64,000 nucleotides of DNA from Bacteroidia bacterium (GTDB lineage Bacteria > Bacteroidota > Bacteroidia > Flavobacteriales > Flavobacteriaceae), in NCBI GenBank assembly GCA_030427585.1, contig JAUIBW010000015.1:1-64000 (forward strand), given 5' to 3'. Position 1 is the first letter of the stretch; every line of letters starts with the position of its first letter. Under the pieces are notes generated by a model that did no database searches, was not told the DNA's origin, and saw only the letters and a list, made by a program, of their open reading frames with translations. Below are positions 50,851-60,955 of the stretch, piece by piece. The position numbers and the translations under genes were made by a program.

Positions 50851-52956
50851 GTGAAATATTTATGTATCATTACATTATCACTATTATTCACGACATGCAC
50901 AAGTCAAAATAAACCACCTATGGAACAACATGCTTATACTAATGATCTTATTCATGAAACCAGTCCATATCTCTTGCAACATGCACACAATCCTGTAAAT
51001 TGGAAGCCCTGGGGAGAAGAAGCTCTACAAGAAGCCAAAAAAGAAAACAAGCTTATTATTGTAAGTATAGGATACGCAGCTTGCCATTGGTGTCATGTTA
51101 TGGAGCATGAAAGCTTTGAAGATCCTAAGGTAGCAGAAATTATGAATGCGAACTATGTAAACATTAAAGTAGATCGTGAAGAACGCCCAGATATAGACCA
51201 GGTATATATGAGCGCAGTACAATTAATGACTGGTAGTGGTGGCTGGCCTCTTAATATGGTTGTATTACCTGACGGAAGGCCTGTTTGGGGAGGTACCTAT
51301 TTTCCTAAAGGAAATTGGGTTGATGCCTTAAAACAAATTGCAAATTTATATGAAAAACAACCCGATAAGCTCATAGAATATGCCGAAAAACTAGAACAAG
51401 GAATTAAAGCTATAGATCTTATCGAAGTAAATACCAGTGCTATTAATTTTGACAAAGAATTTATAGCAGCTTCTGTAAAAGAATGGAGTTCTCATTTTGA
51501 TCATCAAAAAGGAGGTACAAAACGAGTTCCTAAATTTATGATGCCCAATAATTATCATTTCCTTCTTCGGTATGCCTATCAAACTAAAGATGAAACACTA
51601 CTAAAATTTGTAAAAAACACCTTGACAAAAATGTCATATGGTGGCGTATATGATCATGTTGGAGGAGGGTTTGCGCGATACTCTACAGATGGAAAATGGC
51701 ATGTCCCCCACTTCGAGAAAATGTTATATGACAATGCTCAATTAGTAAGTCTGTATTCTGATGCTTTTTTAGTTACCAAAGATTCCTGGTTTAAAGATGT
51801 GGTGTATGAAACTTTAGATTTTGTAGCAAGAGAGCTTACTAATAAAGAAGGCGCTTTTTATTCGTCTTTAGATGCAGATAGTAACACTTTGGATGGAGAG
51901 CTAGAAGAAGGTGCTTTTTATGTATGGACCAAAAAAGAATTAAAAAAAATAGTACCTGATCATGACTATCCCCTTTTTACTGATTATTATAATATAAATT
52001 CGTACGGTTTCTGGGAAAAAGGAAACTATGTTTTAATTAGAAAGGATGCCCATCAAAAATTTTGTAGTGATCATAACATTGATAGTGAAGTCTTGATTAA
52101 AAAGATTGCTCAATGGAAACAAATTTTACTCCACGAACGTGAAAAACGCTCTCGACCACGATTAGATGATAAAACCTTAACCTCCTGGAATGCTTTAATG
52201 TTAAAAGGCTATTTGGATGCTTACAGGGTTTTTGGCGAGAAAAGGTTTTTGGATGCTGCGATAAAAAATGCAAATTTCATCAAGACCACTCAATTAAAAA
52301 ATGATACATCTTTATTTCATAATTACAAAAATGACAAAAGTACCATTAATGGATATTTAGAAGATTATGCACTAGTCATTGAAGCCTTCATTGCCTTATA
52401 TCAAAACACATTTGATCCAGAATGGTTAAAGATATCAGAACAACTTACACAATATACTTTACACCACTTTTTTAGTAAAAACAAAAACATATTCTACTTT
52501 ACTTCTGATCAAGACCCAAAACTTATTACACGTACTATAGAATACAGTGATAATGTAATCCCTGCATCTAATTCGATCATGGCTAAAAACTTATTTCTAC
52601 TATCTCATTATTTTAATCGTCCTAACTACAAAAAAATAAGTCAAAAAATGCTACATAATATTAAACCACAAATCAAATCTTATGCATCGGGATATTCTAA
52701 TTGGTTAGATCTTATGCTCAATTTTTCTTTTGACTTTTATGAATTGGTTATAATAGGTAAAGAAGCAAAAATTAAATTAAAAGAAGTAAGTCAAACTTAT
52801 ATTCCAAATAAATTAATAGCGGGAGGTACATCAGATTCTGATACCGCCTTATTAAAAAACAGATTTGTTAAAGACAAAACTTTGTTTTATTTATGTGTAA
52901 ATAATTCATGTAAATATCCAATTGAAGAATTTAAAGACATTTTACCTTTAGAATAA
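50851..52956 (+). CDS. Thioredoxin domain-containing protein (DUF255/YyaL/SPATA20 family), probable lipoprotein
   Basis: [52 protein letters not shown] start at 50851 gives the lipobox peptide [16 protein letters not shown]. Confidence 0.88.
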   Translation: MKYLCIITLSLLFTTCTSQNKPPMEQHAYTNDLIHETSPYLLQHAHNPVNWKPWGEEALQEAKKENKLIIVSIGYAACHWCHVMEHESFEDPKVAEIMNANYVNIKVDREERPDIDQVYMSAVQLMTGSGGWPLNMVVLPDGRPVWGGTYFPKGNWVDALKQIANLYEKQPDKLIEYAEKLEQGIKAIDLIEVNTSAINFDKEFIAASVKEWSSHFDHQKGGTKRVPKFMMPNNYHFLLRYAYQTKDETLLKFVKNTLTKMSYGGVYDHVGGGFARYSTDGKWHVPHFEKMLYDNAQLVSLYSDAFLVTKDSWFKDVVYETLDFVARELTNKEGAFYSSLDADSNTLDGELEEGAFYVWTKKELKKIVPDHDYPLFTDYYNINSYGFWEKGNYVLIRKDAHQKFCSDHNIDSEVLIKKIAQWKQILLHEREKRSRPRLDDKTLTSWNALMLKGYLDAYRVFGEKRFLDAAIKNANFIKTTQLKNDTSLFHNYKNDKSTINGYLEDYALVIEAFIALYQNTFDPEWLKISEQLTQYTLHHFFSKNKNIFYFTSDQDPKLITRTIEYSDNVIPASNSIMAKNLFLLSHYFNRPNYKKISQKMLHNIKPQIKSYASGYSNWLDLMLNFSFDFYELVIIGKEAKIKLKEVSQTYIPNKLIAGGTSDSDTALLKNRFVKDKTLFYLCVNNSCKYPIEEFKDILPLE

Positions 52957-53080
52957 GTACCTTTAGGAAAAACCTATAAGATATTCAACTGAAACCAATA
53001 TTTCAATTTTAATTTGTATTGGCGTGGTTTTTGAATCAAATAAATATAATATTTCAATACCAATCCAAAATTTACTTATC

Positions 53081-53788
53081 ATGAAAAAAATGATCTTATT
53101 TTTTATAGTTTCCATGTTTGCATTTGCAGTGAATGCTCAAATAGGAACTGCTCATGGGGAGTTTTTAACTCCTTTATTCCAAACACACAAGGATATTAAA
53201 AACCCTAAAAACTCAAATAATATTCAAGGTAAAACAAAAGGGTCTCCATATGAAAATGAAAAGTTTGAATTAGGCGAAATCGTACATATGAGTTCTAAAC
53301 AAAAAATTAAAAAACTATTTTTGCGATATAATGTATTTGACGATCAAATAGAAGTAAGCAAGACTTCAGAAGTTTCTGAATTACATGGTCTTCTTAAGAG
53401 CGAACACATATATGCCCGTATTAATAATAAAGAATATCATTATAAGAAGTACAAAGATTTAAAAAATCAAACTAAGAAAGGATATTTAATCAAACTTAGA
53501 AGTAATACTAAAATCAGTTTATACAAATTACTTGAAAAAAAATATACCAAAGCCAAAATTGCAAATACTTCATACCATAAAAATACTCCTGCAAAGTTCA
53601 CCGATCAACATACCTATTATTTAGAAATAAACGAACAACTATTCCTTGTTAGTTCAAATAAAAAGAAAACTGTAAGTATCTTTCCTGAAAACCAAAAAGA
53701 AGTAAAAGATTTTATTAAGAAGGAAAGTTTAAATTTAAAGAAAGAAAAGGACTTGGTTAAACTAGTAAATTTCTATGGCACATTATAA
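53081..53788 (+). CDS. Secreted hypothetical protein (paralog of 54116..54823)
   Basis: Signal peptide MKKMILFFIVSMFAFAVNAQ; C-terminal VKDFIKKESLNLKKEKDLVKLVNFY matches the next protein. Confidence 0.65.
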   Translation: MKKMILFFIVSMFAFAVNAQIGTAHGEFLTPLFQTHKDIKNPKNSNNIQGKTKGSPYENEKFELGEIVHMSSKQKIKKLFLRYNVFDDQIEVSKTSEVSELHGLLKSEHIYARINNKEYHYKKYKDLKNQTKKGYLIKLRSNTKISLYKLLEKKYTKAKIANTSYHKNTPAKFTDQHTYYLEINEQLFLVSSNKKKTVSIFPENQKEVKDFIKKESLNLKKEKDLVKLVNFYGTL

Positions 53789-53936
53789 TATTTTTTTAAG
53801 TAATGTGACAAAAAGCGCTTAATCACTTTTTATTTTTCGCTATCTTAAAAATGTTAAAAAAACAGTATTTTATAGATTTTTTCACCCTATTAAACTGTAA
53901 ATAAATATTTTAAACGTAGTCTAAATCCTACATTAA

Positions 53937-53967
53937 TTACGGTTTTTCCGTAAAATACCTATGTGAA
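53937..53967. promoter_or_regulatory. Palindromic motif TTACGGTTTTTCCGTAAAATACCTATGTGAA
   Basis: Near-identical to 17603..17633; about 180 nt upstream of an ATG in both cases. Confidence 0.5.
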
Positions 53968-54115
53968 TTATCTATTAAAAACGCAATTTTATTCCTAATA
54001 ATTTAACGCTTTATGTGTTTGAATTATGAAATTCGTAAAAATTTGATCAAAAAAACATATTAATTGTATTTAAATTCTTATTTCTTTAAGTTTATTACAC
54101 CTAAATCGAAAAACT

Positions 54116-54823
54116 ATGAGAAGAATATTACTTTTTTTATGCTTAATAGCATCGTCTGCATTATTTGCACAATTACCCAAAAATTTACTTACACCTACCA
54201 CCAGAGTTTCTTTATATGATGATTACGATGGTAGTATTTATATGAAGAGTCGTTATAAAGAATCGAGTGTTATTGATGAGAAATCAGGAACTTTTGATGC
54301 TAAACTTAAGTATAACATTTATTCTGATGCTCTAGAATATAACTCGCAATCCAAATTATATGAAGTGGCTAAACGCCCAACGATTCATGCTCGAATCGAT
54401 GGTGATTATTTCTATTACTGTGAATTCAAAAATCAACGAGGAAGTAATAGAGATGGTTATTATGTATTAGTAGAATTAACCGATAGATATCGTATTTATA
54501 AGAAATTTACATTAAAGATAAAAGATCCCGAAAAAACAGGTCCGATAATAAGTGGCCCTTCTGATCCAGGAACACTTAGAATGATTACTTCATATTACCT
54601 TGAAGAATCAGGTGTTATCATGGAATTACCAATGAACAAAAAAGAAATGCTTGCTGCATTTAATGATAAAGAAAACGAATTAAAAGATTATATAAAAAAA
54701 GAAAGAATTCGTTTGAAAAAAGAAGAAGATTTAATTCGACTTGTAGCTAGATATAATGCTCTAAAAAGCTCTGATTCTAACCTGTCACGAAGTCTTTTAA
54801 GTAATACGGATCGAGGTAACTAA
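54116..54823 (+). CDS. Secreted hypothetical protein (paralog of 53081..53788)
   Basis: Signal peptide; ELKDYIKKERIRLKKEEDLIRLVARYNAL C-terminal conservation. Confidence 0.65.
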   Translation: MRRILLFLCLIASSALFAQLPKNLLTPTTRVSLYDDYDGSIYMKSRYKESSVIDEKSGTFDAKLKYNIYSDALEYNSQSKLYEVAKRPTIHARIDGDYFYYCEFKNQRGSNRDGYYVLVELTDRYRIYKKFTLKIKDPEKTGPIISGPSDPGTLRMITSYYLEESGVIMELPMNKKEMLAAFNDKENELKDYIKKERIRLKKEEDLIRLVARYNALKSSDSNLSRSLLSNTDRGN

Positions 54824-55439
54824 CATCTTCAAAATCTTTTTTCAAAAATTTAGGATAACTTAACATTGCCATCTCATTTGCAGATGGCAATTTGTTTTGT
54901 ATAAATACGGCATTAGCATCACTGCAAATAGTCGAAAACTTTTCTACACCATTTCCTATAAAATATACTTTTTTCTCTCGTAAATATGTTTCAAAAGAAG
55001 TGTCGGTAAGAATTTCTGCCTCTGTTTTTCTTATTTCTTCATATGTATTTGTAAAAACGGCAGAATACACTTCCATTCTTCGAGCATCTAGCATAGGAAC
55101 AATATAACTATCTTTTTCTTGTGATATCTGCAATGCTAATGAGTGCAGAGTGGGCACAGCTATTAATGGGATATCTAATGCATAGCATAACCCTTTTGCT
55201 GCCGATACTCCTATTCTTAATCCTGTATACGAACCGGGGCCTTTACTAATCGAAATCGCAGAGAGATCTTTAGGTACCAACCCGGCTTCCTTAATAACTT
55301 TATCAATAAAATTGTGCAACCGTTCTGCATGAGAATATGTACTATCATAATCCTCTTCTAATTCAATTACCTTTTTGTCATTAGCCAAAGCTACAGAACA
55401 ATTCGTTGTTGAAGTTTCTATGCAAAGGATATAAGCCAT
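54777..55439 (-). CDS. tsaB: tRNA threonylcarbamoyladenosine biosynthesis protein TsaB
   Basis: ILCIETSTTNCSVALAND; AISISKGPGSYTGLRIGVSAAKGLCYALDIPLIAVPTLHSLA. Confidence 0.95.
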   Translation of the reverse strand: MAYILCIETSTTNCSVALANDKKVIELEEDYDSTYSHAERLHNFIDKVIKEAGLVPKDLSAISISKGPGSYTGLRIGVSAAKGLCYALDIPLIAVPTLHSLALQISQEKDSYIVPMLDARRMEVYSAVFTNTYEEIRKTEAEILTDTSFETYLREKKVYFIGNGVEKFSTICSDANAVFIQNKLPSANEMAMLSYPKFLKKDFEDVSYLDPYYLKDFVTG

Positions 55440-55550
55440 CTATCAAAAATTTAGGCAAAGATAATTTAATTAGACATATCCATGATCAAATGTTTTATTG
55501 AAGTTTTAATTCATAGAATTTTTATAAGTGTCTAAAACTACTACTGGTTT

Positions 55551-56828
55551 TTATTTGGTAGATTTTTTCTCTTTCTCGGTAGTTACTTTATCTCCAGTCT
55601 TAAGTATTTTGGTAACCACATTATAAGGCCCTGTTATAACCTCATCTCCTTCCTTCAATCCACTGGTTATCTCAATATTACTATCATCCTGAATACCCGT
55701 TTTTATCACTCTTAATTTGGCCGTTTCGCCATTCTTAACGAATACGCATTCGAATTTTTTATCGGTGTCTGATGATATCTCATCCTTAGAAGGAAGCTCT
55801 TTTACATCAGAAGTATCATTTTTAATTACGATAGAACTTATAGGAACACCTATTACATCCTTTCTTTTATCCGTAATAATATCGACGGTTGCAGTCATAC
55901 CAGGCCTAAACGGAGAATAGTTTTCGGGTTTACCTTCTAGTAAATCGGCATATGACTCCTCCAAAATTCTAACTTTCACTCTAAAATTAGTTACTTGGTC
56001 TGCGCTTACAGCATTTTCGGCAGAATTAGCGATTTCTGTAACTATTCCTTTAAATTGTTTCTTTAGATAAGCATCTACTTCGACAATAGTAGAATCTGCA
56101 ATTGAAACTTTAACGATATCATTTTCATTTACATCTACCTCTACTTCCATGTTACTAAGATCGGCAACACGTACAATCTCTGTACCCGCCATTTGTTGGG
56201 TACCTACTACTCTTTCTCCCAATTCTACGGATAGCTTAGAAATTGTACCTGTCATAGGAGCATAAATTGTAGTTCTACTTAGGTTATCTTTGGCTTCATT
56301 AACAGTTGCCTGAGCACTTCTTACATTATAATATGCTGATTGCTTAGCTGCTTCTGCTCCTTCGTATGCAGAGATTGCTCTATCCCACTCTGCTTTAGAA
56401 ATCACTCCTTTGTCAAACAACGCTTTATTTCGGTCATAGCTTAGTTTTGATTCTTTTAAACTAGCCTCGGCTTGTCGTAATCCGGCTCTTACATTTTCTA
56501 ATGCTGCCTGGGATCTGTTTAATCCAGATTGAATAATATCGGGGTTTATACGAACCAAAAGATCTCCTTTTTGAACTTGTTGTCCCTCTTTGATCGGTAA
56601 GTCAATGATCTCTCCTGATACTTCTGAAGAAAGTTTAACCTCTACTTCGGGCTGTATTTTACCAGTAGCCGAAACGGTTTCTACAATATCAATTTTGTCA
56701 ATTTTGGTAACTGATACTTCTCTAAAGTTTCCACTTTCACCAAACCATCCTGCTTTCTTACCATAAACAAGTAGTACAATTATAACGACAATTATACCTA
56801 AAATGAAGAGTAATTTTTTTTTATTCAT
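55551..56828 (-). CDS. Efflux periplasmic adaptor subunit (HlyD/MacA family)
   Basis: VSATGKIQPEVEVKLSSEVSGEIIDLPIKEGQQVQKGDLLVRI; FRPGMTATVDI; GLKEGDEVITG. Confidence 0.9.
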   Translation of the reverse strand: MNKKKLLFILGIIVVIIVLLVYGKKAGWFGESGNFREVSVTKIDKIDIVETVSATGKIQPEVEVKLSSEVSGEIIDLPIKEGQQVQKGDLLVRINPDIIQSGLNRSQAALENVRAGLRQAEASLKESKLSYDRNKALFDKGVISKAEWDRAISAYEGAEAAKQSAYYNVRSAQATVNEAKDNLSRTTIYAPMTGTISKLSVELGERVVGTQQMAGTEIVRVADLSNMEVEVDVNENDIVKVSIADSTIVEVDAYLKKQFKGIVTEIANSAENAVSADQVTNFRVKVRILEESYADLLEGKPENYSPFRPGMTATVDIITDKRKDVIGVPISSIVIKNDTSDVKELPSKDEISSDTDKKFECVFVKNGETAKLRVIKTGIQDDSNIEITSGLKEGDEVITGPYNVVTKILKTGDKVTTEKEKKSTK

Positions 56829-56906
56829 GACTCACTTTAACGTTAATTCTATGAAAATACAATCTTTTTCTAAATAGAGTAGTCAAAAAAATTGAATGCT
56901 ACTATT

Positions 56907-58355
56907 CTATAATTTTATATCAGCAATCTTTATTCCGAAATACAGCTCTAACACTTTTAATTTAAAAATGAAATCAAACTTATTTTGTACTTCCTGGCTT
57001 TGCGCATTTTCTAATCTAAATTTTGATTGGCTAAAATCAAAGGCGTTAGTTAGCCCTACATCATAACGATCTTTTGCATATTCATATGCTCTTTCTTGAG
57101 CTTTTACAGAAACTTGAGCAGCTTCGTATGCTTCTGCAGCTCCTTTTGCATCGAGGTACGCCTGATATACATTGCTATCCAAATCCAATTCTGCTTGCTC
57201 TAATTGAAATTCTGTACGCTTTACATTAACCTTACTTCTTTTTACAGCATTCCTTGCAGAAAATCCATTAAAAATCGGTACCTGAAGAGATAATCCATAA
57301 GAAATACCATCATTAGTATATAACTGATCAATAAATGGTGCAGCGTCCTGTTCTACAAGAAGTAAATTAGGAGTCTGTGCAACAACATTCTGCCCTGTTG
57401 CTTCTACAATACCAATATTCTGAGTTAATACAGGATTATTCTCATCCAAAACACGTGCAAAAGATTTAGCTCCTGATTCTCTGGTATTATAATTAAAAGA
57501 ACCGCTTAACGTAGGGTAATATGCTCCTCTGGCAATTTCAAGGTCTTTTTCTGCTATAAGTTTATTCTGTTCTGCAATCTGCACTTCATATCTTGATTCT
57601 CTAGCTTGTGCAATTACCTGATCAATAGGTTTTTCTAACATTTCTGATCCTGGAACTAAATACTCTTGTTCTGCAATATCAAAATCTTCATAATTTTTAA
57701 TTAGTAATCGCTGTGCTAATCCAATTAATGCAATCTGTACTGCATTTTCTGCTTGTACAATTCTTGTTAATTCATCTGCAGAAGTTGCTTCAATTTCGAG
57801 AAGATCTCCTTGAGGTAATACTCCTGCTTCTACCAGATCTTTAGTACGTTGTAATTGCTCTAATGTGATCTCGTGTTGTTTCTCTACCACTTTTAAAGAT
57901 TCCTTGTTTAAAAGTACTTGCAGATAACTATTTGCTACAAATAATGCAATATCATCTTTAGACTTACCCAAATTATATTGACTAAGTAGTTTATTAAGTT
58001 TAGCTCTTTGAAATCTTTTTATATTTCTTAAACCACTAAATATGGTTACTCCTGCACTAACACCATAATTAGAACTTCTAAATGTCTGTGTTTTATTTTC
58101 GTTAGTAATAGGATCTGTAGATAAACCAGAACTCCAAAAATTAGAAGCAGATGCATTTAATGATGGTAGAAAATTTCCTATGGCATCAATTCTATCAATT
58201 TCTGTTGCCTCTACATCTAATGCAGATTGTTTTATTGCAATATTATTTTCTAAAGCATATTCTACACACTCGCGTAATGTCCATTTCTTTTCTTGCGCCT
58301 GAATTTCTAGCACTCCAAAGAAAGTAATGCATAAAATTAAAATTCTAATTCTCAT
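56907..58355 (-). CDS. TolC family outer membrane protein
   Basis: WTLRECVEYALENNIAIKQS; YDVGLTNAFDFSQSKFRLENAQ. Start placed at ATG 58355 giving signal peptide MRIRILILCITFFGVLEIQAQ. Confidence 0.92.
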   Translation of the reverse strand: MRIRILILCITFFGVLEIQAQEKKWTLRECVEYALENNIAIKQSALDVEATEIDRIDAIGNFLPSLNASASNFWSSGLSTDPITNENKTQTFRSSNYGVSAGVTIFSGLRNIKRFQRAKLNKLLSQYNLGKSKDDIALFVANSYLQVLLNKESLKVVEKQHEITLEQLQRTKDLVEAGVLPQGDLLEIEATSADELTRIVQAENAVQIALIGLAQRLLIKNYEDFDIAEQEYLVPGSEMLEKPIDQVIAQARESRYEVQIAEQNKLIAEKDLEIARGAYYPTLSGSFNYNTRESGAKSFARVLDENNPVLTQNIGIVEATGQNVVAQTPNLLLVEQDAAPFIDQLYTNDGISYGLSLQVPIFNGFSARNAVKRSKVNVKRTEFQLEQAELDLDSNVYQAYLDAKGAAEAYEAAQVSVKAQERAYEYAKDRYDVGLTNAFDFSQSKFRLENAQSQEVQNKFDFIFKLKVLELYFGIKIADIKL

Positions 58356-58526
58356 AAGTTTAAAATCTATAGTGTCCTTTTGTGATGAGAACTTGCCTAA
58401 ATTTTTTACTATTATTTTCATACTATGGTATAGGTATATATTTGATTGATGTTGTTACAGATTATTTAAAAAATATTTTTAATTATCTAACCACTATCAA
58501 AAATATTGTTTTAAAACATACTGGCT

Positions 58527-59645
58527 TTACTCTTTTTCATCTTCTTTTTTAATGGGCTCTGTTTTATTCCAAACTTTAATATCATCTTCTTCTGTTATTC
58601 CTGATAGAATTTCAACATTAATACCATCAGAAATACCAATTTCAACATCTCTTCTTTCAAATTTTTGGTCTCCAATTTGTACTTCTACATAAGGGTCTTC
58701 TGTTTTTTTATCAAATTGCAAAAGTGCTTCTTTTATAGCTAGAATATCATTTTTTGTTTCTAAAACAATTGAAGCATTTGCGCTATATCCTGCTCTTATA
58801 AAATATGATTTATCCAGAAAGACTTCACCTTCAATTTTAAACTGAACAGCACCTTGTTCTTCATCTCCTTTTGGTGCGATAAATTTTAGTTTTGCATCAA
58901 ATTCTTTATCTCGTATAGCTCCAAGACTAACTTTTAAAGGCATATCAATTTTTAGCTTATTTACCTCTGCTTCATCTACTTTTCCTTCAAAAATCATTTT
59001 GTTCAAATCTGCAATCGTAGCAATTGTGGTCCCGTCATTAAAGTTATTACTTTCTATCACCTGATCACCTTCTTTAACAGGAATTTCAAGGATGGTTCCT
59101 GATACCGTTGCACGTATATTAGTATTAGCTGTAGAAGAACCTCCTGCAGAGCCTAAACGTATGATCTGAAGATCACTCTGCGCATTCGAAAGATCTTGTC
59201 TTGCCTGATTATATCTTAGGTCTATATTATTAAAATCCTGACTAGAGATTACTCCTTTATCAAAAAGCGCCTTATTTCTATCATATTCTACCTTAGAGTT
59301 ATTTAAAACAATTTGTGCATTTTTAACACGCCCTCTTGCACTATTTAACGATTGTTCGTTAGGTACTACTTTTACTTTAGCTATTAAATCTCCTGTTTTT
59401 ATTGCTGCTCCTTCTTCTACATAAATCTTTTCTATAATTCCTGAAATTTGAGGTTTGATTGCTACTTCATCCTCTGGAACTACCTTTCCTGTCGCTACTG
59501 TTTTTTCTTCAATAGAAGTTTTAAATGCTTTTTCTGTTGTAAATACAATCGGTGATTTACTGTTAGAGTCTATAAGGTACTTACCTGAAAAACCTAGTAA
59601 GGCCACGAAAATTACAACTAATAAAATTTTAAAAAACTTTTTCAT
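58527..59645 (-). CDS. Efflux periplasmic adaptor subunit (HlyD/MacA family)
   Basis: VATGKVVPEDEVAIKPQISGIIEKIYVEEGAAIKTGDLIAKV; FIRAGYSANASIVLE. Confidence 0.9.
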   Translation of the reverse strand: MKKFFKILLVVIFVALLGFSGKYLIDSNSKSPIVFTTEKAFKTSIEEKTVATGKVVPEDEVAIKPQISGIIEKIYVEEGAAIKTGDLIAKVKVVPNEQSLNSARGRVKNAQIVLNNSKVEYDRNKALFDKGVISSQDFNNIDLRYNQARQDLSNAQSDLQIIRLGSAGGSSTANTNIRATVSGTILEIPVKEGDQVIESNNFNDGTTIATIADLNKMIFEGKVDEAEVNKLKIDMPLKVSLGAIRDKEFDAKLKFIAPKGDEEQGAVQFKIEGEVFLDKSYFIRAGYSANASIVLETKNDILAIKEALLQFDKKTEDPYVEVQIGDQKFERRDVEIGISDGINVEILSGITEEDDIKVWNKTEPIKKEDEKE

Positions 59646-59675
59646 TTGGATTGATGATTATTCTGGTTATTTATT

Positions 59676-60938
59676 TTATTCTTCTCTTAATGCTTCAATT
59701 GGTTTTATACTTACGGCTTTTTGTGCTGGGATAAGCCCTATTATTGTTCCTAATAAGACTATAGACAATAATGCTCCTGTTACTGCAAAGAAATCGACTG
59801 TAGGATTTAAAATGGGTATATCATCATTATTACCTATTGCGGTATTGATACCCCAAAGTAACAATGTACCAAAAATAAAACCTAATAATCCCGCTAAAAA
59901 CGTAAGCAATACAGATTCTAGCATGATTTGTCCTCTTACTTCTGCTGGTGTTGCTCCCAATGCTCTACGCACTCCAATCTCTCTGGTACGTTCTTTAACT
60001 GTAATTAACAGAACATTACCTATCGCTATTACTCCTGCAATAAGGGTAGCGATCCCTACAATATAGGTTATCAAACGCATGCCAGATAGAAATCCGTTAA
60101 CTTTTGCTACTTCTTCACCTAAATTAAAACTTCCAAAAGCCTGCGTATCATCTGGATGTACATTATGTATTCTTTTAAGTGTAGTTTTTATAGTAGCTTC
60201 TGTATTTACAATATTCTTATCTGGTTTGGCAGTGATCACCATCCAGGATATATTTTTACCTTGGTTAAAAATGGTTTGAAATGTTGTGAATGGCAGAAAA
60301 ATAGAATCGTCTCCTTCAAATCCAGATTGAGTGGGTTTATATACTCCTATTACCTTGAAATAAATCCCGTTTATTCTTACAAAATCTCCTATTGCTTCTT
60401 CATCTTTATCATAAAATTGCTTATAAATATCTTCGCCAATAACACAGACTTTACGTTCGTATTTTATATCTTCTTCATTAATAAATCTTCCTCCGTCAAA
60501 TATTTTTTTCTTCGATACTTTATCTATAGTTGGATAATCCCCAAATACCTTAAATGCACCTGATTTAGAACCTTTTACAAACTGCCCTGGTGGTGTTCCC
60601 CATTGTCCTGTAACGTTACGTGGAGCGATATACTCTATATCATCAACCTGAGATTCTAATGTTTCGACATCATCCAATGTAAGTTGCATTCGTCTCCCTC
60701 TCTTAAAACCTTCGTTAGGTATACTGGTTTGTTGCCCCCAAACAAACATCGTGTTGGTTGCAAAATCATTAAATTGACTTCTAAAACTATTATCCAGTCC
60801 CTTAGCCATTCCTAAAAGAAACACAAATAAAAACACTCCCCAAGTCACCCCGATAACCGTAATTATGGTTCTTATTTTATTCTTACGAATAGCTCCATAA
60901 ATTTCTTGCCAGGTATCTCTTTCAAATATAAATTTCAT
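59676..60938 (-). CDS. ABC transporter permease (MacB/FtsX family)
   Basis: N-terminal MacB_PCD; KERTREIGVRRALGATPAEVRGQIMLESVLLTFLAG; C-terminal KAVSIKPIEALREE. Confidence 0.93.
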   Translation of the reverse strand: MKFIFERDTWQEIYGAIRKNKIRTIITVIGVTWGVFLFVFLLGMAKGLDNSFRSQFNDFATNTMFVWGQQTSIPNEGFKRGRRMQLTLDDVETLESQVDDIEYIAPRNVTGQWGTPPGQFVKGSKSGAFKVFGDYPTIDKVSKKKIFDGGRFINEEDIKYERKVCVIGEDIYKQFYDKDEEAIGDFVRINGIYFKVIGVYKPTQSGFEGDDSIFLPFTTFQTIFNQGKNISWMVITAKPDKNIVNTEATIKTTLKRIHNVHPDDTQAFGSFNLGEEVAKVNGFLSGMRLITYIVGIATLIAGVIAIGNVLLITVKERTREIGVRRALGATPAEVRGQIMLESVLLTFLAGLLGFIFGTLLLWGINTAIGNNDDIPILNPTVDFFAVTGALLSIVLLGTIIGLIPAQKAVSIKPIEALREE

Positions 60939-60955
60939 GCCAATTCGATTTTTAG

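Noticed and set aside
54869-54895. ATTGCCATCTCATTTGCAGATGGCAAT inverted repeat
   Set aside because: Lies inside the tsaB coding sequence; no T-run and not at a gene boundary.
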